Below, piece after piece: positions 26,393-34,414 of a DNA stretch of 58,010 bases; position 1 is the first letter of the stretch; every line of letters begins with the position of its first letter. The DNA is from JAEKLB01 sp050249235. Lineage in GTDB: Bacteria; Actinomycetota; Acidimicrobiia; Acidimicrobiales; CADCSY01. Under the pieces are notes generated by a model that did not search any database, was not told the DNA's origin, and was given only the letters and a program-made list of their open reading frames with translations. A program made the translations under genes and the position numbers. The DNA is taken from positions 1 to 58,010 of the forward strand of contig JBFWQW010000007.1 of the NCBI GenBank assembly GCA_050249235.1, read 5' to 3'.

Positions 26393-26398
26393 ACGGTA
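26393..26398 (-). promoter_or_regulatory. Candidate -10 box of the endonuclease-like gene
   Basis: TACCGT, read on the minus strand, six bases before ATG 26386. Confidence 0.45.
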
Positions 26399-26441
26399 GG
26401 AAGGACCGGTGACAGCCGCGCTCAGGCCTCCTCGGCGCTGC

Positions 26442-26447
26442 TACGGT
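26442..26447 (+). promoter_or_regulatory. Candidate -10 box of tRNA-Ala
   Basis: TACGGT lies twelve bases before the first base of the mature tRNA. A matching -35 is not obvious. Confidence 0.35.
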
Positions 26448-26459
26448 GAGCGCCCGCTT

Positions 26460-26532
26460 GGGGCTATAGCTCAGTTGGTAGAGCGCTTCGATGGCATCGA
26501 AGAGGCCGTCGGTTCGATTCCGACTAGCTCCA
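26460..26532 (+). tRNA. tRNA-Ala (anticodon GGC)
   Basis: A 73-base cloverleaf. Acceptor GGGGCTA pairs with TAGCTCC and includes the G3-U70 wobble pair that identifies alanine tRNAs. The D arm is GCTC/GAGC, the anticodon stem CTTCG/CGAAG with loop ATGGCAT (anticodon GGC, reading GCC and GCU), and the T arm GTCGG-TTCGATT-CCGAC. The discriminator is A. The 3' CCA is not encoded, so it must be added. It is followed after 26 bases by the end of the convergent rsfS gene. Confidence 0.97.
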
Positions 26533-26558
26533 CTCTCACCCCCGTCGGCCGGCGGCGG

Positions 26559-26906
26559 TCACCGCCTGACGGGGTCGGCCCGGCCCTCCCATTCGAGGCG
26601 GGGCACGTCGCCCCAGAGGCGCTCGAGCTCGTAGAAGGCCCGGGTCTCGTCGAGGAAGACGTGCACCACCACGTCGCCGAAGTCGAGCAGGGCCCAGTGC
26701 AGGTCGTCGAGGCCCTCGGTGCGGATCGGTCGCCCGCCGCCGCTCTCGCGGATGCGGTCGGCGACCTCCTCGGCGACGGCCCGGACCTGGCGGGTGTTCG
26801 GCGCGCTGGTCACGACGAAGTAGTCGACGATGGCGAGCACGTCGCCGACGTCGAGCACCAGCGTGTCCTGCCCGAGCTTCTCGTCGGCGGCCCGGGCGGC
26901 GGTCAC
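26559..26906 (-). CDS. rsfS: Ribosome silencing factor RsfS
   Basis: A 115-residue protein that binds ribosomal protein L14 and blocks subunit joining when nutrients are low. The family core is clear: TLVLDVGDVLAIVDYFVVTS, APNTRQVRAVAEEVADRI, LDDLHWALLDFGDVVVHVF and the end FYELERLWGDVPRL. It follows nadD, as in most bacteria. The frame is open for 96 bases between the nadD stop and GTG 26906, but only GTG 26906 is a standard start; it leaves a slightly short N-terminus. A CTG start further up cannot be excluded. Confidence 0.92.
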   Translation of the reverse strand: MTAARAADEKLGQDTLVLDVGDVLAIVDYFVVTSAPNTRQVRAVAEEVADRIRESGGGRPIRTEGLDDLHWALLDFGDVVVHVFLDETRAFYELERLWGDVPRLEWEGRADPVRR

Positions 26907-27002
26907 CGCCTTGGCGGTGCTGTCGAGCGTGGTCCCGTCGAGCGCGGGGCGGGCGGGGGGCCTGGTCGACTGCAGGGGTTCGGGGATGACGGTCTCCTGG
27001 CG

Positions 27003-27614
27003 TCAGGGCGGCGCCGGCCGGCCGGCCGGGACGTCGCCAGAACGGTACAGACCCCGCGCCCGGATGTAGGAGACGACGGGCGCCGGCACCAGCCAGTCGA
27101 CCGGTCGTCCCGCCGCCAGCCGGGCCCGGATGTCGCGGCTCGAGATGTCGAGGCGGGGCGTCTCCACCGCGCGGTGGCGCCAGCCCGCCGGCGGCACCGC
27201 CCGCTCGGCACCCGGCCGGACGAGCACCGCCAGCTGGGCGAGGGCCCGAACCTCGTCGACCCGCTTCCACGTGTCGAGCCGGGCGGCGACGTCCGACCCC
27301 ACGATCAGGACAAGTTCTCGACCCGGCTCGCGGGCGGCCAGCTCGGCGAGCGTGTCGGCGGTGTAGGAGGGCCCCGGTCGGTCGATCTCCGACCGGTCGG
27401 CCTCGAGGCCGTCCACGCCGGCGACCGCGGCCTCGACCATGGCGAGACGGTCGGCGGCCGGCGCCACGACCTCGCCCGCCTTCTGCCAGGGGTCGGCCGC
27501 CACCACCAGGAGCACCGTGTCGAGGCCGAGGGCGACCCGGGCGTCCGCCGCGGCCACCAGGTGACCGACGTGAAGAGGGTCAAAGGTGCCCCCGAACACG
27601 CCGATGCCTGTCAT
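27003..27614 (-). CDS. nadD: Nicotinate-nucleotide adenylyltransferase
   Basis: A 203-residue NAD biosynthesis enzyme that joins nicotinate mononucleotide with ATP to give deamido-NAD. The nucleotidyltransferase motif GVFGGTFDPLHVGHL and the C-terminal LDISSRDIRARLAAGRPVDW (ISSTxIR type) are intact, as is ELVLIVGSDVAARLDTWKRV. It is the first gene of nadD-rsfS. In many relatives obg, proB, proA, nadD and rsfS form one block; here obg-proB and proA lie more than 9 kb away. The 123 bases upstream are shared with the divergent sigma-factor gene and hold several palindromes. Confidence 0.93.
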   Translation of the reverse strand: MTGIGVFGGTFDPLHVGHLVAAADARVALGLDTVLLVVAADPWQKAGEVVAPAADRLAMVEAAVAGVDGLEADRSEIDRPGPSYTADTLAELAAREPGRELVLIVGSDVAARLDTWKRVDEVRALAQLAVLVRPGAERAVPPAGWRHRAVETPRLDISSRDIRARLAAGRPVDWLVPAPVVSYIRARGLYRSGDVPAGRPAPP

Positions 27615-27618
27615 GGTG

Positions 27619-27631
27619 GGTAGTGCCTACC
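27619..27631. promoter_or_regulatory. Inverted repeat at nadD start
   Basis: GGTAG-TGC-CTACC, five to seventeen bases upstream of the nadD ATG. It could be an operator; no regulator is implied by the sequence. Confidence 0.3.
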
Positions 27632-27673
27632 GCAATCCGGGTAGTCCCGAGCAGCACCGTCGGGCCGGTCAGC

Positions 27674-27687
27674 GTGACGGCCGTCAC
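27674..27687. promoter_or_regulatory. Perfect 14-base palindrome upstream of sigma-factor gene
   Basis: GTGACGGCCGTCAC reads the same on both strands. It lies twelve bases before the GGAAT element of the putative sigma-factor promoter, the place of an activator or repressor site. Confidence 0.45.
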
Positions 27688-27698
27688 AGCCCCCCACC

Positions 27699-27724
27699 GG
27701 AATGACACCGGTGTGACGAGTGTT
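27699..27724 (+). promoter_or_regulatory. Candidate SigR/SigH-class ECF promoter (GGAAT-N18-GTT)
   Basis: GGAAT at 27699-27703 and GTT at 27722-27724 are separated by exactly 18 bases, the consensus spacing for actinobacterial SigR/SigH-type promoters. The spacer contains the palindrome ACACCGGTGT (27705-27714). Transcription would begin just before the sigma-factor ATG at 27738. Confidence 0.5.
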
Positions 27725-27737
27725 GGAAGGCCTTGCG

Positions 27738-28565
27738 ATGAGAGATTCAGTTGGTCAGTACCTTCACGAGATCGGTGCGGTGCCGCTGCTCGACGCGGCC
27801 AAGGAGCGCGAGCTCTCGCAGATCATCGAGCGGGGCCGCGAGGCCCAGGCCCGGCTCGATGCCGGTGAGCGCGGCGTCGAGCTCAAGCGGGCCGTCCGGG
27901 CCGCCGCCACCGCCAAGGACCACTTCATCCGGGCCAACCTCCGCCTGGTCGTGAGCATCGCCCGGCGTTACCCCCTCCCCTCCGGCATGGACCTCCTCGA
28001 TTTGGTCCAGGAGGGCAACCTCGGCCTCGAGCACGCCGTCGACAAGTTCGACTGGCGCAAGGGGTTCAAGTTCTCCACCTACGCCACCTTCTGGATCCGC
28101 CAGTCGATCGGGCGGGCGCTCGACCAGAAGGCCAGCCTGGTCCGCCTCCCGAGCGAGCGGTCGGCCCAGCTGCGGGCCGCCCTCCGGCAGGTCTCGGGCG
28201 AGGGCGACGACCTCGACGCCGAGCTGGCCCACCTCCACCGGCTGTCCACGCCCACCAGCCTCGACCGCACCGTGGGCGAGGACGGCGACCAGGAGCTGGT
28301 CGACCTGCTCCCGGCGGCCACACCGGGGCCCGAGGCGGTCGTGCTCGACGCCATGGAGGGCGAGATGGTCGACGACCTTCTCCGTCGCCTCGACGATCGT
28401 GCCCGGGTGGCCGTCGAGCACCGCTTCGGCCTGCACGACGGCGAGAAGCACAGCTTCCGTGAGGTCGGCGAGGTGCTGGGCGTCACCGCCGAGGCCGCCC
28501 GGCGGATCGTGAAGCGGGCCGTCGACGAGCTCAAGGTCGACGCCGAAGCCCTCACCGCGGCGTAG
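27738..28565 (+). CDS. Sigma-70 family sigma factor (group 2/3, SigB-like)
   Basis: A 275-residue sigma factor lacking region 1.1. Region 1.2 is SVGQYLHEIGAVPLLDAAKE. Region 2 contains NLRLVVSIARRYPLPSGMDL, LDLVQEGNLGLEHAVDKFDW and FSTYATFWIRQSIGRAL. Region 3 follows, and region 4.2 has SFREVGEVLGVTAEAARRIV. The conserved region 2 implies recognition of housekeeping-like -10 boxes, as for SigB/HrdB paralogues. The start ATG 27738 has GGAAGG seven bases upstream. A GGAAT-N18-GTT promoter upstream suggests that an ECF thiol- or envelope-stress sigma factor controls it, as SigE and SigH control sigB in mycobacteria. The PPOX gene follows after eleven bases. Confidence 0.9.
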   Translation: MRDSVGQYLHEIGAVPLLDAAKERELSQIIERGREAQARLDAGERGVELKRAVRAAATAKDHFIRANLRLVVSIARRYPLPSGMDLLDLVQEGNLGLEHAVDKFDWRKGFKFSTYATFWIRQSIGRALDQKASLVRLPSERSAQLRAALRQVSGEGDDLDAELAHLHRLSTPTSLDRTVGEDGDQELVDLLPAATPGPEAVVLDAMEGEMVDDLLRRLDDRARVAVEHRFGLHDGEKHSFREVGEVLGVTAEAARRIVKRAVDELKVDAEALTAA

Positions 28566-28576
28566 CCGGCCCGGCC

Positions 28577-28987
28577 GTGGACGTCGCCGAGGCCACCGCC
28601 TTCCTCCGGGAGCACCACCGGGCCGTGCTGGCCACCACCCGTCGCGACGGCCGGGCCCAGCTCTCCCCGGTGTCGGTGGGCGTCGACGACGACGGGTTCG
28701 CCGTCATCTCCACGAGGGAGACGGCCATGAAGGTGAAGAACCTCGAGCGCGATCCCCACGCCTCCCTCTGCGTCATCACCGGCGACTTCTTCGGGCGGTG
28801 GGCCCAGGTCGAGGGCCCGGTCGAGATCATCCGGCTCCCCGAGGCGATGGACCACCTGGTCGCCTACTACCGCAACCTCTCGGGCGAGCACCCCGACTGG
28901 GACGACTACCGGGCCGCCATGGTCCGCGACCGGCGGGTGCTCCTCCGGCTCCGCATCGAGCGGGCCGGTCCCAGCGTCGCCGGTTGA
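28577..28987 (+). CDS. PPOX-class (F420/FMN) oxidoreductase
   Basis: A 136-residue split-barrel flavin/deazaflavin-binding protein of the pyridoxamine 5'-phosphate oxidase superfamily, similar to the F420-dependent Rv1155-like group. Core segments are LREHHRAVLATTRRDGRAQL, SPVSVGVDDDGFAVIST and KNLERDPHASLCVITGDF, followed by the dimer strand WAQVEGPVEII. The substrate is unknown; relatives reduce biliverdin, quinones or other small molecules. The start GTG 28577 lies eleven bases after the sigma-factor stop, so the two are probably one operon and may share stress control. Confidence 0.85.
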   Translation: MDVAEATAFLREHHRAVLATTRRDGRAQLSPVSVGVDDDGFAVISTRETAMKVKNLERDPHASLCVITGDFFGRWAQVEGPVEIIRLPEAMDHLVAYYRNLSGEHPDWDDYRAAMVRDRRVLLRLRIERAGPSVAG

Positions 28988-29052
28988 CGGGTCCGGCGCC
29001 CCGTCGCCCGGCCCGGACCCGGAACCGGCTTCGACTCCCGGCGAGCGCCCCG

Positions 29053-29058
29053 TAGCCT
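29053..29058 (+). promoter_or_regulatory. Candidate -10 box, leaderless aroG
   Basis: TAGCCT ends eight bases before GTG 29067. Confidence 0.5.
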
Positions 29059-29066
29059 GGGACGCC

Positions 29067-30410
<1,344 letters not shown>

Positions 30411-30441
30411 GGTCCCGGAAACCGAGCGCAGCGCACCCGAT

Positions 30442-30460
30442 CTCCACCGAAACGGTGGAG
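30442..30460 (+). terminator. Hairpin between aroG and the sulfite reductase gene
   Basis: CTCCACCG-AAA-CGGTGGAG is a perfect eight-pair stem with a three-base loop. It is followed by AAAG and not by T residues, so it could be a weak terminator of aroG or an operator upstream of the sulfur operon. Confidence 0.4.
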
Positions 30461-30479
30461 AAAGCCGCAAAACTTGATC

Positions 30480-30505
30480 GGAATACTCGGGTTTCGAGTA
30501 CGGTT
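30480..30505 (+). promoter_or_regulatory. Candidate SigR/SigH-class promoter plus inverted repeat of the sulfur operon
   Basis: GGAAT (30480-30484) and GTT (30503-30505) have an exact 18-base spacer. Within it lies the inverted repeat TACTCG-GGTTT-CGAGTA (30484-30500). An overlapping housekeeping-type -10 box, TACGGT (30499-30504), ends seven bases before ATG 30512. Confidence 0.5.
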
Positions 30506-30511
30506 GCCCCG

Positions 30512-32299
30512 ATGATGCAGCTCGAGTTCGACCCCGCGCTCCAGGCGGCCCAGCTGGCGGACATCGACAAGTTCGAGCAGCAGCTGGCGCGCTACCTCGC
30601 CGGTGAGCTCGACGAGGACGTCTTCCGGGTCTTCCGCCTCAACAACGGCATCTACGGCCAGCGCCAGGGCGGCCACAACCAGATGGTCCGGGTCAAGATC
30701 CCCTACGGTCAGGTCTCGCCCGCCCAGCTGGACATGTGCGCCCACATCGCCGAGACCTACTCCCGGGGCTGGGGCCACATCACCACCCGGCAGAACATCC
30801 AGTTCCACTTCGTCCAGCTCGAGGACATCCCGGCCGTCATGCGGGCGCTCACCTCGGTCGGCCTCACGTCCCGGGAGGCCTGCGGCGACACCGTCCGCAA
30901 CGTCCAGGGCTGCCACCTGGCCGGCGCCTGCCCCTTCGAGGTGGTCGACATCAGCCCGTGGGCCGAGGCCGCCTTCCAGCACTTCCTCCGCCACCCGCTG
31001 GCCCAGCGCCTGCCCCGGAAGTTCAAGATCAACTTCTCGGGCTGCGCCACCGACTGTGGCCAGGCGATGTTCAACGACTGCGGCGTCATCGCCGTCAACC
31101 GGCCCCTGCCCGACGGCGGGGTCGAGGCCGGCTTCCGGGTGTTCATCGCCGGCGGCCTCGGGGCCAACCCCCACCCCGCCATCGCCCTCGAGGAGTTCAC
31201 CACCAAGGAAGACCTGATGGCGACGCTCGAGGCGGTCCTGCGGGTCTTCTCGAACCACGGCAACCGCGACAACAAGCTGCGGGCCCGCCTCAAGTGGCTG
31301 GTCGACACGCTCGAGGGCGGGGCCGAGGAGCTGGTCGCCCGGATCCTGAAGGAGCGCAAGTTCCTCGTCGCCTCCTCGAGCTGGCCCGGCGGCGTGCCCG
31401 CGTTCGTCGCCGAACACGGCGACGAGCCGGCCGGCGTGTCGAGCGTCGTGGCTCCCACCCCCACCGGCCAGGGCGTGCCCGTCATGGTCCGGCGCAGCGG
31501 TCCCTTCGGGCGCTGGGAGGACGCCAACGTGGTGCGGGGCGCGGCCAAGGAGACGGTCTCGGCCTACGCCTACGCCCCGCTGGGCGACATCACCACCGAG
31601 CAGTTCCGGGCGCTGGCCGCCATCCAGCGGGAGCTCGACGCCGAGGTGCGGGTCACCAACCGCCAGAACCTCGTCTACCGCGGCCTCACCGAGGAGCAGC
31701 TCCCCACCCTGTTCGAGCGGCTCGACGCCATCGGCATGGCCGAGCCCGGCGCCGAGCTGGCCCGGGACGTGGTCGCCTGCCCGGGTGCCGACACCTGCAA
31801 CCTGGCTGTCACCCAGAGCCGGGGGCTGGCCGCCGAGATCGGGCGCCAGTTCGAGGAGGCCGGCCTCGCCGACCTGGGCGGCATCCGGGTCAACATCTCC
31901 GGCTGCACCAACTCCTGCGGGCAGCACCACATCGCCGACATCGGCTTCTCCGGTGCCGAGCGCCGGGCCCACGGCCGCTCCGCCCCCGGCTACACGATGC
32001 TGCTCGGCGGCCGGGTGGGCCAGGCCGAGATCGAGTTCGGACAGCGGGCCACCCGCCTGCCGGCGAAGAACGCCGCCGCCGCCGCCGTCCGGGTGGTCCG
32101 CCGCTTCGCCGACGAGCGGTCGGCCGGCGAGACGTTCACCACCTGGCTCGACCGGGTGGGCGGCGCCTCGGCGGTCGGGACCACGCTGAAGGACCTCGAC
32201 GAGTTCCCGCTGCCCGACGTCGACCCCGACTTCTACGTCGACTACGGCGAGACCGGCCCCTACGTCGCCGAGGTCGGCGACTCGGAGTGCGCGACGTGA
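30512..32299 (+). CDS. Ferredoxin-type sulfite (or nitrite) reductase
   Basis: A 595-residue siroheme/4Fe-4S reductase with two similar halves. The C-terminal half has the cluster-siroheme quartet ACPGADTCNLAV and NISGCTNSCGQHH (Cx5C and Cx3C). The N-terminal half also keeps such cysteines: NVQGCHLAGACPFEVV and FSGCATDCGQAM. WGHITTRQNIQFHFVQLEDI is the substrate-site helix. Sequence alone does not separate sulfite from nitrite reductases, but the four-base overlap (GTGA) with an APS reductase gene makes sulfite reduction to sulfide in cysteine synthesis the likely role. ATG 30512 is fixed by promoter spacing. The operon probably answers to thiol stress. Confidence 0.88.
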   Translation: MMQLEFDPALQAAQLADIDKFEQQLARYLAGELDEDVFRVFRLNNGIYGQRQGGHNQMVRVKIPYGQVSPAQLDMCAHIAETYSRGWGHITTRQNIQFHFVQLEDIPAVMRALTSVGLTSREACGDTVRNVQGCHLAGACPFEVVDISPWAEAAFQHFLRHPLAQRLPRKFKINFSGCATDCGQAMFNDCGVIAVNRPLPDGGVEAGFRVFIAGGLGANPHPAIALEEFTTKEDLMATLEAVLRVFSNHGNRDNKLRARLKWLVDTLEGGAEELVARILKERKFLVASSSWPGGVPAFVAEHGDEPAGVSSVVAPTPTGQGVPVMVRRSGPFGRWEDANVVRGAAKETVSAYAYAPLGDITTEQFRALAAIQRELDAEVRVTNRQNLVYRGLTEEQLPTLFERLDAIGMAEPGAELARDVVACPGADTCNLAVTQSRGLAAEIGRQFEEAGLADLGGIRVNISGCTNSCGQHHIADIGFSGAERRAHGRSAPGYTMLLGGRVGQAEIEFGQRATRLPAKNAAAAAVRVVRRFADERSAGETFTTWLDRVGGASAVGTTLKDLDEFPLPDVDPDFYVDYGETGPYVAEVGDSECAT

Positions 32300-33009
32300 C
32301 GTTGGCTCCAGAGACGTCCACGCCCGTCTCCCTCGTTCCCAGCTCGATGCCCCGCTTCTCCGACGAGGAGCTGGCCGACATCAGCGCCGGCTTCGAGGGC
32401 GCTCCGGCGTCGAAGATCATCCGCTGGGCGGTCGACACCTTCCACCCCTACCTCTGCATGACGGCCTCGATGACCGACGCCGTCCTCATCGACCTGGCCC
32501 ACAAGGTCGAGCCGTCGATCGAGGTCGTGTTCATCGACACCGGCTACCACTTCCCCGAGACCCTCGAGACGGTCGAGGTCGTGCGCCGCCGCTACGGGCT
32601 CAACCTCCGGGTCATGACGGTGCCGCCCCACGACGAGGAGCTGTGGCGGGTCGACCCCGAGAACTGCTGCTCGGCGGTGAAGGTCGGCCAGCTCGACCGG
32701 GCCCTCCAGGGGAAGCTGGCCTGGATGAGCGGGCTGCGCCGCGACGAGGCCGCCACCCGGGCCGGCGCCGCCATCGTCGGCCGTGACATCCGGGGCCTCA
32801 TCAAGATCAACCCGATCGCCCAGTGGACCGACGACGACGTCGACGGCTACATCGTCGACCACGACGTGACGCTCAACCCGCTCCTGCTCCAGGGCTACAC
32901 GTCGATCGGCTGCATGCCCTGCACGTCGAAGCCCACCGACCCCGACGATCCCCGCTCGGGTCGCTGGGCCGGCCAGGGCAAGACGGAGTGCGGCCTCCAC
33001 GACGACTGA
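32296..33009 (+). CDS. cysH: APS reductase (assimilatory, 4Fe-4S type)
   Basis: A 237-residue thioredoxin-dependent reductase that converts adenylyl sulfate to sulfite. The P-loop-like MTASMTDAVLIDL and FIDTGYHFPETLET bind the nucleotide. Cys124-Cys125 (ENCCSAVK) and Cys206-x2-Cys209 (GCMPC) are the cluster ligands that mark APS-type enzymes and are absent from PAPS-type ones. The catalytic Cys232 lies in GKTECGLH at the C-terminus. The GTG start overlaps the sulfite reductase stop (GTGA), so the two enzymes are coupled and carry out consecutive steps. No sulfate adenylyltransferase genes are nearby. Confidence 0.92.
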   Translation: MTLAPETSTPVSLVPSSMPRFSDEELADISAGFEGAPASKIIRWAVDTFHPYLCMTASMTDAVLIDLAHKVEPSIEVVFIDTGYHFPETLETVEVVRRRYGLNLRVMTVPPHDEELWRVDPENCCSAVKVGQLDRALQGKLAWMSGLRRDEAATRAGAAIVGRDIRGLIKINPIAQWTDDDVDGYIVDHDVTLNPLLLQGYTSIGCMPCTSKPTDPDDPRSGRWAGQGKTECGLHDD

Positions 33010-33072
33010 TCCCGTCGCGCCGTCTCGCCTGCCCGCCCGGCGAATCCCCGGTCGCGCCCGCCGGCCGGTGCG

Positions 33073-33078
33073 TAGCGT
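33073..33078 (+). promoter_or_regulatory. Candidate -10 box of leader ORF and MFS gene
   Basis: TAGCGT ends seven bases before the GTG of the seven-codon leader ORF, the spacing seen at other leaderless starts in this window. Confidence 0.5.
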
Positions 33079-33085
33079 GCCGCCC

Positions 33086-33109
33086 GTGACATCCCGCTCC
33101 CGATGTTGA
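33086..33109 (+). CDS. Possible leaderless Cys-terminated leader peptide
   Basis: GTG-ACA-TCC-CGC-TCC-CGA-TGT-TGA would encode MTSRSRC, ending on a Cys codon directly before the stop. It begins seven bases after a -10 box, so it would be the first codon of a leaderless transcript. The MFS gene starts 63 bases later with its own ribosome binding site. In mycobacteria, leaderless short ORFs with Cys codons control sulfur genes by attenuation. Only the layout supports this here: there is one Cys codon, not a run, and no clear antiterminator helix; ACATC/GATGT inside the ORF can form a five-pair stem. Confidence 0.4.
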   Translation: MTSRSRC

Positions 33110-33172
33110 GGTCGTGACCCTCCTCTCGTCCCGCGAGGCCCAGCCCGCCCCGTCGAACGAGAGGAACGACCG

Positions 33173-34387
33173 TTGCCCGCAGCTGCCCTCATCCGCCTGT
33201 GCCGGCTCGACCGGCTGCCCCGGCGCGCCGGCGTGGACGACCGGGCCGTCGCCGTCGCCTTCACCGCCCGGTTCGTCGACGAGGCGCTGAGCGGCGCCTG
33301 GACCGTCCTCACCCCCACCTTCCGCCGGGTCTTCGACCTGTCCCTCCTGCAGGTGGGCCTGGCCCTCCAGCTGCTGGAGTGGGTGGCCCTCGCCGTCGAG
33401 CCGGCGGCGGCGACGTCGGTCGACCTCGTGTCCCGCCGCCGGCTCATCGCGGTCGGTGGCGTGGCCGTCGCCGCCAGCGTGGCGATCATGGGCCTGGCGC
33501 CGACCTTCCCGGTGCTGCTCGTCGGCTTCGCCCTCTACGGCATCGGGTCGGGACCACTCGCCCACACGGCCGACATCGTGGTCGTCGAGGCCTTCCCCGA
33601 CGACCCCGAGCGGGCCTACGGCCGGGCGACGATGCTCGACACCGTCGGCGCCCTCCTGGGGCCGGCCGCGGTCGCCGGCGCCGCCGCCGCCGGCCTGTCG
33701 TGGCGGGTGGTCCTCGTCGCCCTGGCCGGCGTGGCCGCCGTCCACGCCTACGCCGCATCGACGGCGTCGTTCCCGCCGCCGCCGAGGACGCGGGAGCCCG
33801 GCGACCGGCTCGGTCGGGCGATCGTCGGCGGCATCCGCCTGGCCGCGGCCGATGCTCGCATCCGGCGGGCCCTCCTCGTGCTCCTGGCCTTCGACCTGTT
33901 CGAGTCGGCCTTCGTCCTCAAGTACGTGTGGCTGCACGACCAGGTCGGGCTCTCCGAGGCGGCGGTCGCGCTCTGGGCCGTGGTCGAGCAGGTCGTCGGC
34001 CTCGTCGCCCTGCTCGCCCTCGACGGCTGGCTCCAGCGCCATCCGGGCCGGCGGATCCTCGGCCTGGCCGCGGCCGCCCTGCTCGTCCTCCCCGGCGCGT
34101 GGGTGCTCGCCCCCGGCGTCGGGGGCCGGATCGCCGTCGGCGTCCCGCTCGCCTTCGCGGCGGCGTTGGTGTGGCCGATCGCCAAGTTCCAGCTGCTCGT
34201 CGTCGAGCCGACGCTGTCGGGGGCGACGCAGGCGGCGACGACGCTGTTCCCCCTCGTGCCGCTGGCCCTCCTGCAGGCGGCCGCGGCCAGCCGGTTCGGC
34301 ACCGGCCCGGCCATGGCGACGACGGCCACGGTGGCGGCCCTCCTCCTGGTCGCCCTGGTGTGCCGGCCGGAGCTCCCGGCCCCGTGA
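33173..34387 (+). CDS. MFS-type transporter
   Basis: A 404-residue major facilitator protein with about twelve hydrophobic helices. The first half has LTPTFRRVFDLSLLQVGLAL and the loop SVDLVSRRRLIAVGGVAVA, an equivalent of the 2-3 loop motif; ALYGIGSGPLAHTADIVVVE lies in helix 4-5. The second half begins after the basic loop near residue 210. The substrate is unknown. The position after sulfite reductase-cysH and the Cys-ending leader ORF suggests sulfur compounds or thiols, which is inference. The start is TTG 33173 with AGAGGAA eight bases upstream, so this gene, unlike its neighbours, uses a Shine-Dalgarno start. Confidence 0.82.
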   Translation: MPAAALIRLCRLDRLPRRAGVDDRAVAVAFTARFVDEALSGAWTVLTPTFRRVFDLSLLQVGLALQLLEWVALAVEPAAATSVDLVSRRRLIAVGGVAVAASVAIMGLAPTFPVLLVGFALYGIGSGPLAHTADIVVVEAFPDDPERAYGRATMLDTVGALLGPAAVAGAAAAGLSWRVVLVALAGVAAVHAYAASTASFPPPPRTREPGDRLGRAIVGGIRLAAADARIRRALLVLLAFDLFESAFVLKYVWLHDQVGLSEAAVALWAVVEQVVGLVALLALDGWLQRHPGRRILGLAAAALLVLPGAWVLAPGVGGRIAVGVPLAFAAALVWPIAKFQLLVVEPTLSGATQAATTLFPLVPLALLQAAAASRFGTGPAMATTATVAALLLVALVCRPELPAP

Positions 34388-34388
34388 C

Positions 34389-34402
34389 GGGCGACGCCGC
34401 CC
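34389..34402. terminator. Small hairpin between MFS and VWA genes
   Basis: GGGCG-ACGC-CGCCC lies between the two convergent stop codons. It is short and lacks a T tract. Confidence 0.3.
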
Positions 34403-34414
34403 GACCGGCCCCGC

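Noticed and set aside
26460..26532. Integration of a mobile element into the tRNA-Ala gene
   Set aside because: No partial copy of the tRNA 3' end was seen nearby, and no integrase is present; only the endonuclease-like gene hints at mobility.
33010..33072. cysH terminator or sulfur riboswitch downstream of cysH
   Set aside because: No stable hairpin with a T tract and no SAM or similar aptamer core could be made out.
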